From Gordonia amicalis NBRC 100051 = JCM 11271 (GTDB taxonomy: Bacteria; Actinomycetota; Actinomycetes; Mycobacteriales; Mycobacteriaceae), in the NCBI RefSeq assembly GCF_000332995.1, contig NZ_BANS01000029.1:1-64000 (forward strand): a stretch of 64,000 bases of DNA. The letters are read 5' to 3'. The notes below the pieces were generated by a model. That model searched no databases. It saw nothing but the letters and a program-made list of their open reading frames with translations, and was not told the origin of the DNA. Position 1 is the first letter of the stretch, and every line of letters starts with the position of its first letter. This document shows, one piece after another, positions 45,681 to 56,198 of the stretch. Both the position numbers and the translations under genes were made by a program.

Positions 45681-48600
45681 CGTCGGACACCTCGGTATCG
45701 CGTAGCGTCGGGGCGCGCACGTCCGCGGGGTCCACTCACCAGCCGGCGGTGCTGCGCAGGCTCACCTTCGCCGCGACCCACGCGGCCGACGCCGAGGCGA
45801 TGGTCGGTGCGTCGGGGCCCGTGACCTTCGGTGAGTTGCACCGGCGGGTGACGGCGGCAGCGACCACCCTGGCCGCTCGCGGTGTGGATCCGGCCCCGGC
45901 GGTGCGCGCGACGGTCACGGCGCTGTTGCCCCGAACCGGAAGCACCCCGGCACAATTGGCGGCCACCGCCGGTGAGGTCCTCGCCGACCACGAACGGCGG
46001 ATCGACGACGTTCTCGGCACGCGCGACGTGGAGTCCCTCCCGGGTCTCTTCCGGGTGTCGGCACGCCGACGCGCAGACGCAGTGGCGCTCACCGACCTCG
46101 ACGGCGCGGCGATCACCTACCGCGAGCTCGACGATCGGACGGACCGGCTCGCCCGCGCACTGGCCGCCGCCGGAGCCGGGCCGGAATCGCTGGTGGGCGT
46201 GGCGATGCCACGGTCGACCGAGCTCGTCGTCGCACTGCTCGCGGTGCTCAAGACCGGCGCGGCCTACCTGCCGCTGGACCGCACCCATCCCATCGCGCGG
46301 CTGCGAACCATCGTCGACGACGCCGCGCCGGTACTCGTCCTCGCCGACCCCGAGACCGCCGCCGCCTGGGCGGACATGCCTGCCCGGGTCTCGACGCCCG
46401 ACGATCTGACGGCGTGGGCCGAACCGGTCCCGGTGGCGTTTCCCGATCGGATCGGCGCACATACGAGTGCCTACGTCATGTACACTTCCGGATCGACCGG
46501 TGTGCCGAAAGGTGTTGTGGTCACCCACGACAACGTGATCTCCCTGCTCGTCGCGCTCGGCGCGCTGGTCGAGAGCACGCCCGACGACGTGTGGTCGATG
46601 TTCCACTCGTATGCCTTCGACGTGTCGGTGGGCGAGATCTGGGCGGCGCTCCTCGCCGGGGGCCGTCTGGTCGTGCTCGACCATGCCACCACGCGTGCGC
46701 CGGACGACGTGGTCGAGGTGTTCGACCGCGAGGGCGTCACGGTCGTCAACTTCACGCCGTCGTCCTTCTACCAGTTCGCCGCGGCGGTCCGGCCGCCGCA
46801 TGGTTCGGTTCTCCCGCAATCGGTTCGGCGCCTCCACTTCTCGGGTGAGCTCCTCGACTACGAGCATGTGCGGAAGTGGCAGGCCGACCGCGCCGCCGAC
46901 GGGTCGCCGGCCAGGCCGGGAGCCGACGTCCCCGGGCCCCAGCTCAACAACATGTACGGGCCGACGGAGACGACGGTGTACATGACGCGGCGCGAGCTCA
47001 CGCGTGGATTCGTCGACGCCGCAACGGCATCGGACATCGGACAACCGCTTCTCGGGTCCCGCGTGCACGTCCTCGACGCACGGCTCGCGCCGCTGCCCGA
47101 CGGTGTGCCCGGCGAACTGTACGTTTCGGGTGTCCAGGTGACCCGGGGTTTCCTCCGGCGCCACGGCCTGACGGCGACGCGTTACGTCGCCGACCCGTTC
47201 GGCCCGCCGGGCAGCCGGATGTACCGAACCGGTGACATCGGCGTCGCCAGGGACGGATCGATCGAGTTCGTCGGCCGGCGCGATGGACAGGTGAAGCTGC
47301 GTGGGTTCCGTATCGAACTCGGCGAGGTCGAGTCGGCGATGTCCGCCGTCGACGGCATCGACGCGGCCGGCGCCGACGTCCGCATGCGCGGCGATACCGA
47401 ACATCTCGTCGGCTATCTCGTACCCACCGCCGGGAACGGACCCGGCGAAGCCACCGTCCGGACCCGTCTCGCGGCCGCGTTGCCGGAGTACATGGTGCCG
47501 ACCCTGTTCGTGTGGCTCGACGCGCTGCCGCTCACGGTCAACGGGAAACTCGACCGCACGCTCCTGCCCGAACCGGACGCCACCGACGACCCGGGAATCG
47601 ACGAACCGCCCGCCACCCCGACCGAAGAGCGGCTGGCCGCTCTCGTCGCGGAGATCCTCGGCGAGAACGAGATCGGCGTCACCGCCTCGCTGTTCGACCT
47701 CGGCGGCAATTCACTCACCGCGACCCGCGTCGCGGCGCGCGCGACCGAGGACCTGGGGACCACGGTGGCCGCGCGCGACCTCTTCGCGACGCCCACGGTG
47801 CGCGGCCTCGCCGAGGTGATCGACCAGCGACTCGCCGACGGCGATGAGCCGGGACCCGCGCGGCCGCCGCTGCGTCCGGTGGACCGCACCGGGCCGTTAC
47901 CGTTGTCACCGGCCCAGCGCCGGATCTGGTTCCTGGAGACGATGAACCCGGGGGGAGCGGCCTACCTGATCCCGGCCGTCCTGCGCCTGCGAGGCCGCTC
48001 GGACGCCGACGCGCCGGGCACACCTGTCGATCCAGCGGCCGTGGCCGCGGCGCTCGACGACCTGATCGTCCGTCACGAGACGTTGCGCACACGGTTCGTC
48101 GCCGGCGACGGGGTTCCCCGACAGATCATCGACGACCCCGATACCGCGCGGCACGACGCCCGGGCGGATCCACCGATCGACATGCGAGGTACCGGCACAC
48201 CCGGGGTGACCGCGACGGTCGCCGACATCGTCACGCGCGGTTTCGATCTCGAGAACGAAGCGCCGGTCCGGGCGCGGCTCATCCGGGTCGCCGACGACGA
48301 ATGGGTGCTGGTGCTGGTCGTCCATCACATCATCGGCGACGGTGGGTCGATGGCGCCGCTCGTGGCGGACTTCGTCCAGGCATACCAGGCCCGGTTGTCC
48401 GGTCGTGCCCCGGAGTGGCCGCCACTGACCGTGCAGTACGTCGACTATGCGGTGTGGCATCACGAGATCCTCGGGGACAGCGCCGACCCCGCGTCGCTCG
48501 CGGCCCGTCAGCTCGCCTACTGGAAGACACAGCTCGCCGGCGTCCCCGAGCTCACCGATCTGCCGTTGGACCGTCCACGTGCGCCCGTACGCGACGAGAG

Positions 48601-51108
48601 CGGGGCGGAACTGTCCGCGGTGATCGACGCCGCGACGTGGTCCCGCCTGCTCGAACTCGCCGACCGGCACGACGCGACCATGTTCATGTGTGTCCACGCG
48701 CTTCTCGCGGTCACGCTGCTGCGGTCGGGGAGCAGCGCGGATCTGGTGATCGGCACACCGGTGGAAGGTCGCGGCGAGCGTCAGCTCGACAGTCTCGTCG
48801 GGATGTTCGTGAACACGCTCGCGCTGCGCACCCCGTTGCGACGTGACGCGGACTTCGCCACGGTTCTCGCGATCTGCCGCGAGACCGACATCGCTGCCCT
48901 CGATCACGCCGATCTGCCGTTCGAAACGGTCGTGGAGGAGGTCACGACCGCCCGCAGCACGGCGCACCCGCCGCTGTTCCAGGTCGCGCTCGCCTTTCAG
49001 AACACCGAACGGCCGGTCGTCGAACTCCCCGGACTGGTCGTCTCCGAACTCGAGGTACCGGTCACCACCGCCAAGGTGGATCTGCAGGTGACGGTCGTCG
49101 ACCCACCGGGGCGGCCTCGCGACGAGGACACGCCCGTCGTGATCACCTACGCGACAGCATTGTTCGACGCGGACACCATCGCCGACCTGCTGCATCGCCT
49201 GCAATCCATCGCGCGGTCGGTCGTCGACGCACCGGAGACCCCGATCGGTGACCTGCCGACCGGGGAGTCCGACGCCGTCCCGGCACTCGTGAACTCGCCG
49301 GCCCTCACGGATTCGGCGGTCGCGCTGCCCGCGCTACTCGACTCCGCGGTGGCCCACCATCCGCACGGTGTCGCCGTCACCGACGGTGAACACTCGCTGA
49401 CCTACGCCGAACTCGATGCGGCGTCACGATTGCTCGCCGCGGAACTCCGGTCGCGGGGTGCACGACCGGGCACGGTCGTGGCACTGGCCGTGCCCCGTTC
49501 GTCGGTCGGCACGGTGGCCTTCTGGGCGATCGCCCGGACCGGGGCGGCGGCCGGACTGATCGACCCGTCTCAGCCGGCCGAACGCATCCGGTACATGACC
49601 GGCACACTGGCCACGACGCTCGGCGTGACGTGCGCGGCGGCGGATGCCGTCGGCGGTGCCGGCGCACCGAGCGAGCCGGACGTCGGCACCTCCTGGCTCG
49701 TCGTCGAGGATCTTCTCGACCTGACGGACCGCTCGCGATGGGCGCCGGAGTCGGGTGTGTTCGATGATCCGCTGCCGTCCGTCCGGATGGACGACACGGC
49801 CTACGTCATCTTCACCTCGGGCTCGACCGGTCGTCCCAAGGGCGTCGCGGTGACGCACCGCGGGCTCGCCGATCTCGTCGCCGACGCCCGGTCGCGTTTC
49901 GAGTTGAGCCCGTCGTCGCGGGTGCTGCGTTTCGCCGCACCGGGATTCGACGCCTCGGTGTTCGAGACCCTGGTCGCGGTGGCCGCCGCCTCGACCCTGG
50001 TCGTGGTGCCACCGGGCGTCACCGGTGGCCGGGAGCTGGCGGCAGTCATCACCGACGAGGCCGTCTCGCACATGACGATCACACCGAGTGCGTTGGCCAC
50101 GGTTCCCGTCGAGGCGTTCCCCGATCTCCGCGTGGTGTGCGTGGCCGGCGACTCCTGCTCGCCCGAACTCGTCCGCGCCTGGTCGGACGGACGCATCATG
50201 TACAACCTGTACGGTCCGACCGAGGCCACCATCTGGTCGACCGCATCCGGCGCCATGCGTCCCGGCGGGCCCGTCACGATCGGCGGACCGATCGCGGGAG
50301 TCGGTGTGCTGGTCCTCGACGCCCGCCTGCATCCGGTGCCACCCGGCGTCGCGGGCGAGCTGTACCTCGTCGGCCAGGCGCTGGCCGCCGGATACCTGAA
50401 CCACACCGCCCTGACCGCAGAGAGGTTCGTCGCCGCGCCGTTCGGGCGACCGGGCGAGCGGATGTACCGGACCGGTGACCTCGTCCGCCGCCGTCGTCGG
50501 GACGACCGCTGGGAGCTCGACTTCCTCGGTCGCAGCGACTTCCAGGTCAAGATCCGCGGATTCCGGATCGAGACGGGCGAGATCGACGCCGTGCTGGAAA
50601 GTCATGCAGCGGTCGACTTCTCGACCACCGCCGGTGTCGCCCACCCGACGTCGGGCGAGACCGTGCTGGTGTCGTGGGTTCACCACAGCGAAGGTGCGGT
50701 CATCGACGTGTCGGCGCTGGCAGCCCATGCCGCACGGCAGCTGCCCGCGCACATGGTGCCGACCGCGATCGTCCCGCTCGACGAGATCCCCCTCTCCGCC
50801 ACCGGCAAACTCGACCGGGCCGCGCTGCCGGTACCCGAGTTCTCCCGCGGCGTCCACGTCGAACCGCGCACCGCGACCGAACGCACGGTCGCCGCGGCCT
50901 TCGCCGAGGTCCTCGGCATGGACGGCGCCGACGACGCACCGGGCGTGTCCGCACTCGACTCGTTCTTCGACTCGGCGGCACCTCGCTGTCCGCGACGCGC
51001 GTCGTCGCACGGCTCGGCGCCGAACTCGGTGTCGAGATCGGGGTGCGGGTGATCTTCGACGCGCCGACGGTCGAGGCCCTCGCGTCGGCGATCGACACCG
51101 TTGCCTGA
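45677..51108 (+). CDS. NRPS subunit 2: A-like N-terminus-A-PCP-C-A-PCP, one frameshift
   Basis: GTG 45677 overlaps the subunit 1 stop. The first ~110 residues are a short A-like segment ([24 protein letters not shown]). A complete A domain follows: [44 protein letters not shown] and NGKLDR. Then come PCP ([14 protein letters not shown]), C ([19 protein letters not shown]), a second A ([41 protein letters not shown]) and PCP. Near 50971 one base is missing: the frame ends at 51052 with nonsense, whereas restoring it gives [15 protein letters not shown] and a stop at 51106-51108, 1811 codons in all. Hand-read pockets: first A D-V-G-N-H-S-M-V-Y (in the clade of Thr-type D-F-W-N-I-G-M-V-H), second A D-A-F-T-C-A-L-I-W. 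Substrates are not assigned. Confidence 0.88.
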
Positions 51109-51156
51109 GCTGGCCGAGCCGCGTTCGACTGCGGAGGTGGCCGAAGCGCTAAGGTC

Positions 51157-53104
51157 ATGATCAACTACCTCGCGGACACCACCGGCGGGTCAGCCGAACC
51201 GCCGCTCGCACAGTTGGGTGAGGTAGAGGGGTTGCGTGTGCAACCGGTCGATCCCGGCCCGCCGCCGGCGAAGGTCGACCTGACTCTCGGACTCGCCGAG
51301 ACGAACACCGTCGACGGGACGGTCATCGCCGGCGAGATCGACTACGCCGCAGGGCTCTTCGATCCGGAGACGGTCGCCGTGTTCCGCGACGTCTTCCATC
51401 GCATGGTCGATGCGATCACCGCGGACGTCCCGACCGCCACGGTTCTGGGTGAGATCGATCTGGTCACCGACGACGACCGTCGTCGACTCCGCTCTCCGGA
51501 TGCACCGGGCGTCGTCGTCGATCCCGCCGGGCGACTCCTGCCGCCGCGGATCCCGGGTGAACTGCGTAGGTCCGACGAGACGCCGGTCGATTCCTCGACC
51601 GGACTGCTCGCACGGTGGCTGGAAGACGGTGGGGGACCGCGGATCGAGGTTCTCGGCCGCCTCTACCGTCAGGTCCGGATCGGTGGGTTGCGGGTCGATC
51701 TCGACCGGGTCGAGAGGATGCTCGCCGATCTCGACGGTGTGCGGTCGAGCGGCGTCGTCTCCATACCGGGCGCCGCCGGTGTCGAGATCCACGGTTGGGT
51801 GAGCGTCGACGCCGACATCACGGCGGACGATCTTCGTCGAGCTGCCGTGGAAAGCATTGCCCCGCATTGTGTTCCGTCGACGCTGACGATCGTCGACGAG
51901 ATCCCGGTCGATGACGACGGACGGCCCGATCATGCGCGGATGTCGACGATGATCGGCACTGCCGCTCGCGATGCGGGTGTCCCGGAGCGGCCCGAGGCGC
52001 CGGTCGGGGAGTGGGAGGTGCTCGTCGCCGAGTGCATGTCCGGAGTCACCGGCGTCCCGGTCACGACCGCGGTCCAGGGATTCTTCGATGTCGGCGGAAC
52101 TTCACTGTCCGCGGTGCGGCTCGTCGCGGAGCTCCGCCGCCGCACCGGCCTTCCGGTCGAGGTCGCCTGGGTGTTCGCCGGGCCGACTCCTCGCGATCTC
52201 GGTGCGCGGCTGGCCGCACACCGCGACCCGGAACGCGCCGGTGGCCCCACCGCTGCGGCAAACGGCGGCGTCGTCGTGCCGCTGCGCCGGGAGGGATCGC
52301 GGAACCCGGTCTTCTGTGTGCATCCCGCGGACGGGCTGGCGTGGTTGTTCGGTGGCCTCGCACCCCACCTCGACGACCGGCCGGTGTACGGACTCCAGGA
52401 CCCGTACGTGGTGGCCGGCGACCTCCCCGACGCCACCGTGCACGACCTGGCCGTGCGCTACGTCGACGAGATCCGGCGCATCGCCCCCGACGGCCCGTAC
52501 CACCTCGTGGGTTGGTCGATCGGCGGTCTCATCGCGCAGGAAATGGCCGTCGAACTGCGTTTGCGCGGTGCGGAGGTCGGCGTTCTCGGATTGCTCGACA
52601 GCTTCCCGGCCGACGATGCCGAGCCGGCGACCGGCTGGACCGACGACGGGGAGATGTCGCTGGACATCGATGCGCGTGAGCTGGCCGCCGAGCTGCTCGG
52701 CGGCTGGCGAGCGGTCATCGACGTGGACGAGCTCGTCGACCCCGCCCATCCGGGGTCCGTCGCGCCGGAGACCATCGCGGCCGCGATCCGGGACAAGGCC
52801 ATCGGACTCGGCCTGCTCGATGCGGAATCCTTCGACCGGATGCTGCAGCGTATGACGAGTTCTGCGGAACGCGCCATCGCCCACCGGCCGCGACCCTACG
52901 ACGCGATGCTCGTCGTCGCCACCGACGGCGAGGAGGACTCGACCGACGAGGCGCCCAACCGCTGGGCGCACCATGTGGGGGGGTGACATCACCCGCATCG
53001 ACATCGACACCGACCACCTCGGGATCGTCGGCAGCGAGGCGCTGGCGGAGTTCGGTCCGCGGATCGACGCGGCGCTCAGCGACGCGGAGTCGCGACGCCG
53101 GTGA
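51157..53104 (+). CDS. NRPS subunit 3: (C tail)-partial A-PCP-thioesterase, one frameshift
   Basis: The frame starts at ATG 51157 inside the end of a condensation domain (MINYLADTTGG ... YAAGLFDPETV), with no ribosome binding site and an in-frame stop 48 bp upstream. Next comes only the C-terminal subdomain of an A domain (PGELRRSDE, EVLGRLYRQVRIGGLRVDLDRVE). Its A10 motif reads DDGRPDHARM, with Arg in place of the catalytic Lys. A PCP (FFDVGGTSLSAVRL) and a thioesterase follow (VFCVHPADGLAWLFGGLA, nucleophile motif GWSIGG). A seven-G run at 52977-52983 shifts the frame to a stop at 52986. With six G it continues as DITRIDIDTDHLGIVGSEAL to a stop at 53102-53104, a natural thioesterase end with its His (DTDHLGI). 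The chain would be released here by hydrolysis or cyclisation. Confidence 0.82.
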
Positions 53105-55457
53105 CGGCCGGCAGGTCGGCGAGCACCTTGGGAAGAGGGTCGCCGTGGACGACCACGAGTCGCTGCGTCGCGCGGGTCAGTGCGACGTACAGATCGCTGA
53201 GACCCCGCGGTGACTGCGCGATGATCGCGGCGGGTTCGACGACGATCGTGGTGTCGAACTCGAGACCCTTACAGGTCCGGACCGTGTAGACCTTCGGGGT
53301 CTCGACGTCTGTCGCGTCGAATGCGTCCGGGTCCAGCGCGGCGTTCACCGCATCGAGAAGGGCGTCCGGGACGACGACCGCCGTGAGTCCCTGGGGTTCG
53401 GCCAGGTCGACGGCACGCAGGACACCGGTCGCGATGCTCTGCGCATCCCCGGCATCGGTCACCGGGATCGCGACCGGCTCGACACCGTTGCTGCGCAACG
53501 AGGTCGGCGAGGTCTCGCCGTTGCCGATCTCGTCGAGGACGCGCGCGGCGTAGGTCATGATCTCGCTGGGCGTCCGGTAGTTCACCGACAGTTCCTTGAA
53601 CTGCCAGCGCTTGGCGACGTAGGGCTCGAGCACGTCACCCCACGACCAGGTGCCCGCCTCGTCGGAGGTCTGTGCGGTGTCACCGATGATGGTCATCCAC
53701 CGGTTCGGGATGCGGCGCATCACCATCCGCCACGCCATCGGCGAGAGCTCCTGTGCCTCGTCGACGATCACATGGCCGAAGGTCCAGGTGCGGTCGCCGT
53801 AGGCGCGTTCGGCTGTGGTGGCGCGCCGGGTCTCGGTCTGGCGCGACGCCAGTTGTTCGGCGTCGATCAGGTCATAGGCCATCAGGATCTCGGGATCGAG
53901 CTCGTCCTCGAGATCCTGTGGGGCCGAACCGGTCAGGATGTCGAGTGCGTCCTGGGCCTCGGCGAGCCGGCGACGCCAGCGGGCGCGCTCGGCACGTTCG
54001 GCGTCGTCGGTGCCGTACCCGATGAGTTCGGCCAACTCGTCGAGCAGCGGCACGTCGGCGGGGGAGAAGTCGTCCCCGGTGGTCGAGTACGTGCGCGGTT
54101 CACGCAGCAGGGCCGCCCGGTCCGCGTCGGACCAGCCGGGCGTGGCCTTGCGGATCGCACGCTCGTCGGTGAGCAGCTCGCGCAACATGTCCTGCGGAGT
54201 CAGTGTGGGCCAGTATTTCAGCAGCGCCGCGCGGATGTCGGGGTCGCTGCTCATGTCGTCGCGGATGTCGGAGATGTCGGCGGGGCTCAGGAGCTGGGAA
54301 CCGTCGAGCAGACTGGAGCCGATGGTCGAGGCGTGCCGCGCCGCGAGTTCGGCGAGACCGGCCTTCAGGAAGGCCCTCTGGGACTGGTTGTGTGCACGCC
54401 GGGTCGCACGGGCCTTGGCACGCGCCGCCTTGATCAGGGCGGAGTCGATCTCGACCCGATAGCCGTCGAAGTCCACCGGTTCGGGACGGGACGGCAACGA
54501 CTGCTTCGCGCGCACAGCGCGTTTGAGGACGTCGACCATCCGGAGCCCGCCCTTGACTCCGGCGGTGAACCGCGGGTCCTCGCTCCGTGCCCGGACGCCG
54601 GGGAACAGGTCGCCGATCGTCGAGAGCAGGACGCCGGATTCGCCGAGCGACGGCAGGACCTGGCCGATGTAGCTGAGGAAGTCGTCGTTCGGTCCGATGA
54701 TGAGAATGCCACTGCGTGAGAGGATCTCGCGGTGTGTGTACAGCAAGTACGCGGCACGGTGCAGCGCGACGGCCGTCTTGCCGGTGCCCGGACCGCCCTG
54801 GATCACCGTCACACCGCGGTGTGTCGACCGGATGATGAGGTCCTGCTCGCGCTGGATGGTCTCGACGATGTCGGTCATCTCGCCGGTGCGCGCCGCGTTC
54901 AGGGCGGCGACGAGAGCGGATTCGTTGACGACGTCGCCGTGGCCGAAGTCGTCGAGCAGGGCGTCGCCGGCGGTCAGTGATTCGTCGCTGACCCCGCGGA
55001 CCCTGCGGCTGCGGGTCCGGATGTGGCGACGGCGGGCGACGTCCTCGGGGGCGGCCGGCGTGGCCAGGTAGAAGGGGCGTGCGAGTGGGGCCCGCCAGTC
55101 GAGCAGCAATGTCGCGTCGGTCGCGGTGTGGTCGTGTGTCCCGTCTGCTCCCAGACCGTCGTCGAGGACACCGATGCGGCCGATCCGCCGGATCTCGCCG
55201 TCGTCGAGGTCGAGGCGGCCGAAATACAGGTTGTGTTCGGCGGCATCGAATTTCGCGAGATCCTCGTTGTACATCCGCTCGTAGGACTCACGTTCCGACC
55301 GTGCCTGCGGGGTTCCGCCGCGCTCGCTCAGGGTCGACGACAGGCGCCGCTGGGTCGTCTGCCGCATCCGGTCGAGACGGCCGTACACCCGGTCGAGGTG
55401 CTCCTGTTCCTCGCCGATCCGAGGGTCGGTGTCGGTGTCTGGGGACAAGGCGGTCAC
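53076..55457 (-). CDS. helD: HelD-type RNA polymerase-associated helicase
   Basis: A 793-residue SF1 ATPase. An N-terminal coiled-coil arm (EEQEHLDRVYGRLDRMRQTTQRRL...) is followed by Walker A VIQGGPGTGKTAVALHRAAYLLYTH, a long insertion with helical segments, Walker B FGHVIVDEAQELSPMAWRM, IIGDTAQTSDEAGTW, VNYRTPSEIMTYA and the C-terminal VALTRATQRLVVVHGD. This is the actinobacterial HelD arrangement; such proteins remove stalled RNA polymerase from DNA and, in some species, protect against rifampicin. The GTG at 55457, after GGAGGTG, was chosen; it overlaps the stop of the upstream gene (GTGA). Its 3' end overlaps the repaired NRPS thioesterase gene by about 28 bp, tail to tail. Confidence 0.87.
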   Translation of the reverse strand: MTALSPDTDTDPRIGEEQEHLDRVYGRLDRMRQTTQRRLSSTLSERGGTPQARSERESYERMYNEDLAKFDAAEHNLYFGRLDLDDGEIRRIGRIGVLDDGLGADGTHDHTATDATLLLDWRAPLARPFYLATPAAPEDVARRRHIRTRSRRVRGVSDESLTAGDALLDDFGHGDVVNESALVAALNAARTGEMTDIVETIQREQDLIIRSTHRGVTVIQGGPGTGKTAVALHRAAYLLYTHREILSRSGILIIGPNDDFLSYIGQVLPSLGESGVLLSTIGDLFPGVRARSEDPRFTAGVKGGLRMVDVLKRAVRAKQSLPSRPEPVDFDGYRVEIDSALIKAARAKARATRRAHNQSQRAFLKAGLAELAARHASTIGSSLLDGSQLLSPADISDIRDDMSSDPDIRAALLKYWPTLTPQDMLRELLTDERAIRKATPGWSDADRAALLREPRTYSTTGDDFSPADVPLLDELAELIGYGTDDAERAERARWRRRLAEAQDALDILTGSAPQDLEDELDPEILMAYDLIDAEQLASRQTETRRATTAERAYGDRTWTFGHVIVDEAQELSPMAWRMVMRRIPNRWMTIIGDTAQTSDEAGTWSWGDVLEPYVAKRWQFKELSVNYRTPSEIMTYAARVLDEIGNGETSPTSLRSNGVEPVAIPVTDAGDAQSIATGVLRAVDLAEPQGLTAVVVPDALLDAVNAALDPDAFDATDVETPKVYTVRTCKGLEFDTTIVVEPAAIIAQSPRGLSDLYVALTRATQRLVVVHGDPLPKVLADLPAVTGVATPRR

Positions 55458-56107
55458 GCCACACCTCCGCGCGCGTCGACGGGCCACCCCGACCGTGCCA
55501 GCCCGGCGTCCTTGATCAGCCCGGTGATCCGTGCCGCGTGGTCCGCAGTCGCCAGTCGCGCGCAGACCTGTGGCGTCGAACCCTGAAGGGCGGGATCGTG
55601 CAGGTGCTGGTCCAGCCATCCGACGACGCGTGCCTGGCTGCCGAACGGCAGCGGCGTTCCCGTCGCGGGGTCGGCGAGGACTCCGTGACGCGACACGTAG
55701 ATGTCGAACTCGTCCGGAGTGGCGGGACCGTCGTGGGGCAGCCGAGGGTCACCGAGAATGAGGGGATGGTCGTGCGTGTTCACTGTCCGTCGATCGTAGT
55801 TGGGTTCGGTCAGGTCGAGCGCCTCGGTCTGGAGCGGTGACAGCCAGGCCGCCACCGTTTCCCATGTGCCGTGAGCTGTGCGAACAGGTGCCGCAGGGAT
55901 GTATCCGCGGACTGCGACGTGGGCGGAGTGACCGACTGTGATGTTGGCGACCCGCACACGCCGGAGGTGGAGGAGGGCGGCAGGGTCGAGGTGCCCGAGT
56001 TTGCGGCGGAGGACGCTCGGCGCCGCGTTCGAACCGACCGCGACCACCAGACGCGTACCCGGAGGCGGGAGCGACGGGACGTGATCGACCACAACGGACG
56101 CGGACAC
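55454..56107 (-). CDS. Conserved hypothetical protein coupled to helD
   Basis: A 217-residue soluble protein that I do not recognise with certainty. It begins with a beta-rich segment containing RLVVAVGSNAAPSVLRRKLGH, reminiscent of the YGSN loop of gamma-glutamylcyclotransferase-like folds. It continues with HVAVRGYIPAAPVRTAHGTWETVAAWLSPLQTEALDLTEPNYDRR, and a conserved DEFDIYVSRHGVLADPATGTPLPFGSQARV near residue 140. The fold suggestion is weak. Its stop overlaps the helD GTG, so the two are co-translated. Confidence 0.72.
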   Translation of the reverse strand: MSASVVVDHVPSLPPPGTRLVVAVGSNAAPSVLRRKLGHLDPAALLHLRRVRVANITVGHSAHVAVRGYIPAAPVRTAHGTWETVAAWLSPLQTEALDLTEPNYDRRTVNTHDHPLILGDPRLPHDGPATPDEFDIYVSRHGVLADPATGTPLPFGSQARVVGWLDQHLHDPALQGSTPQVCARLATADHAARITGLIKDAGLARSGWPVDARGGVA

Positions 56108-56198
56108 CCAGGGATAGTTCTCTGGAGGGTGTGCCGCGTCCGCGTGGTGATCGGTGGTGGTCAGCGTCGTACTCGCATCCGGCTACCGGGCAGGACGG

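Noticed and set aside
45272-47404. 710-codon minus-strand frame within the NRPS locus
   Set aside because: Antisense shadow; the plus strand encodes complete A-domain motifs.
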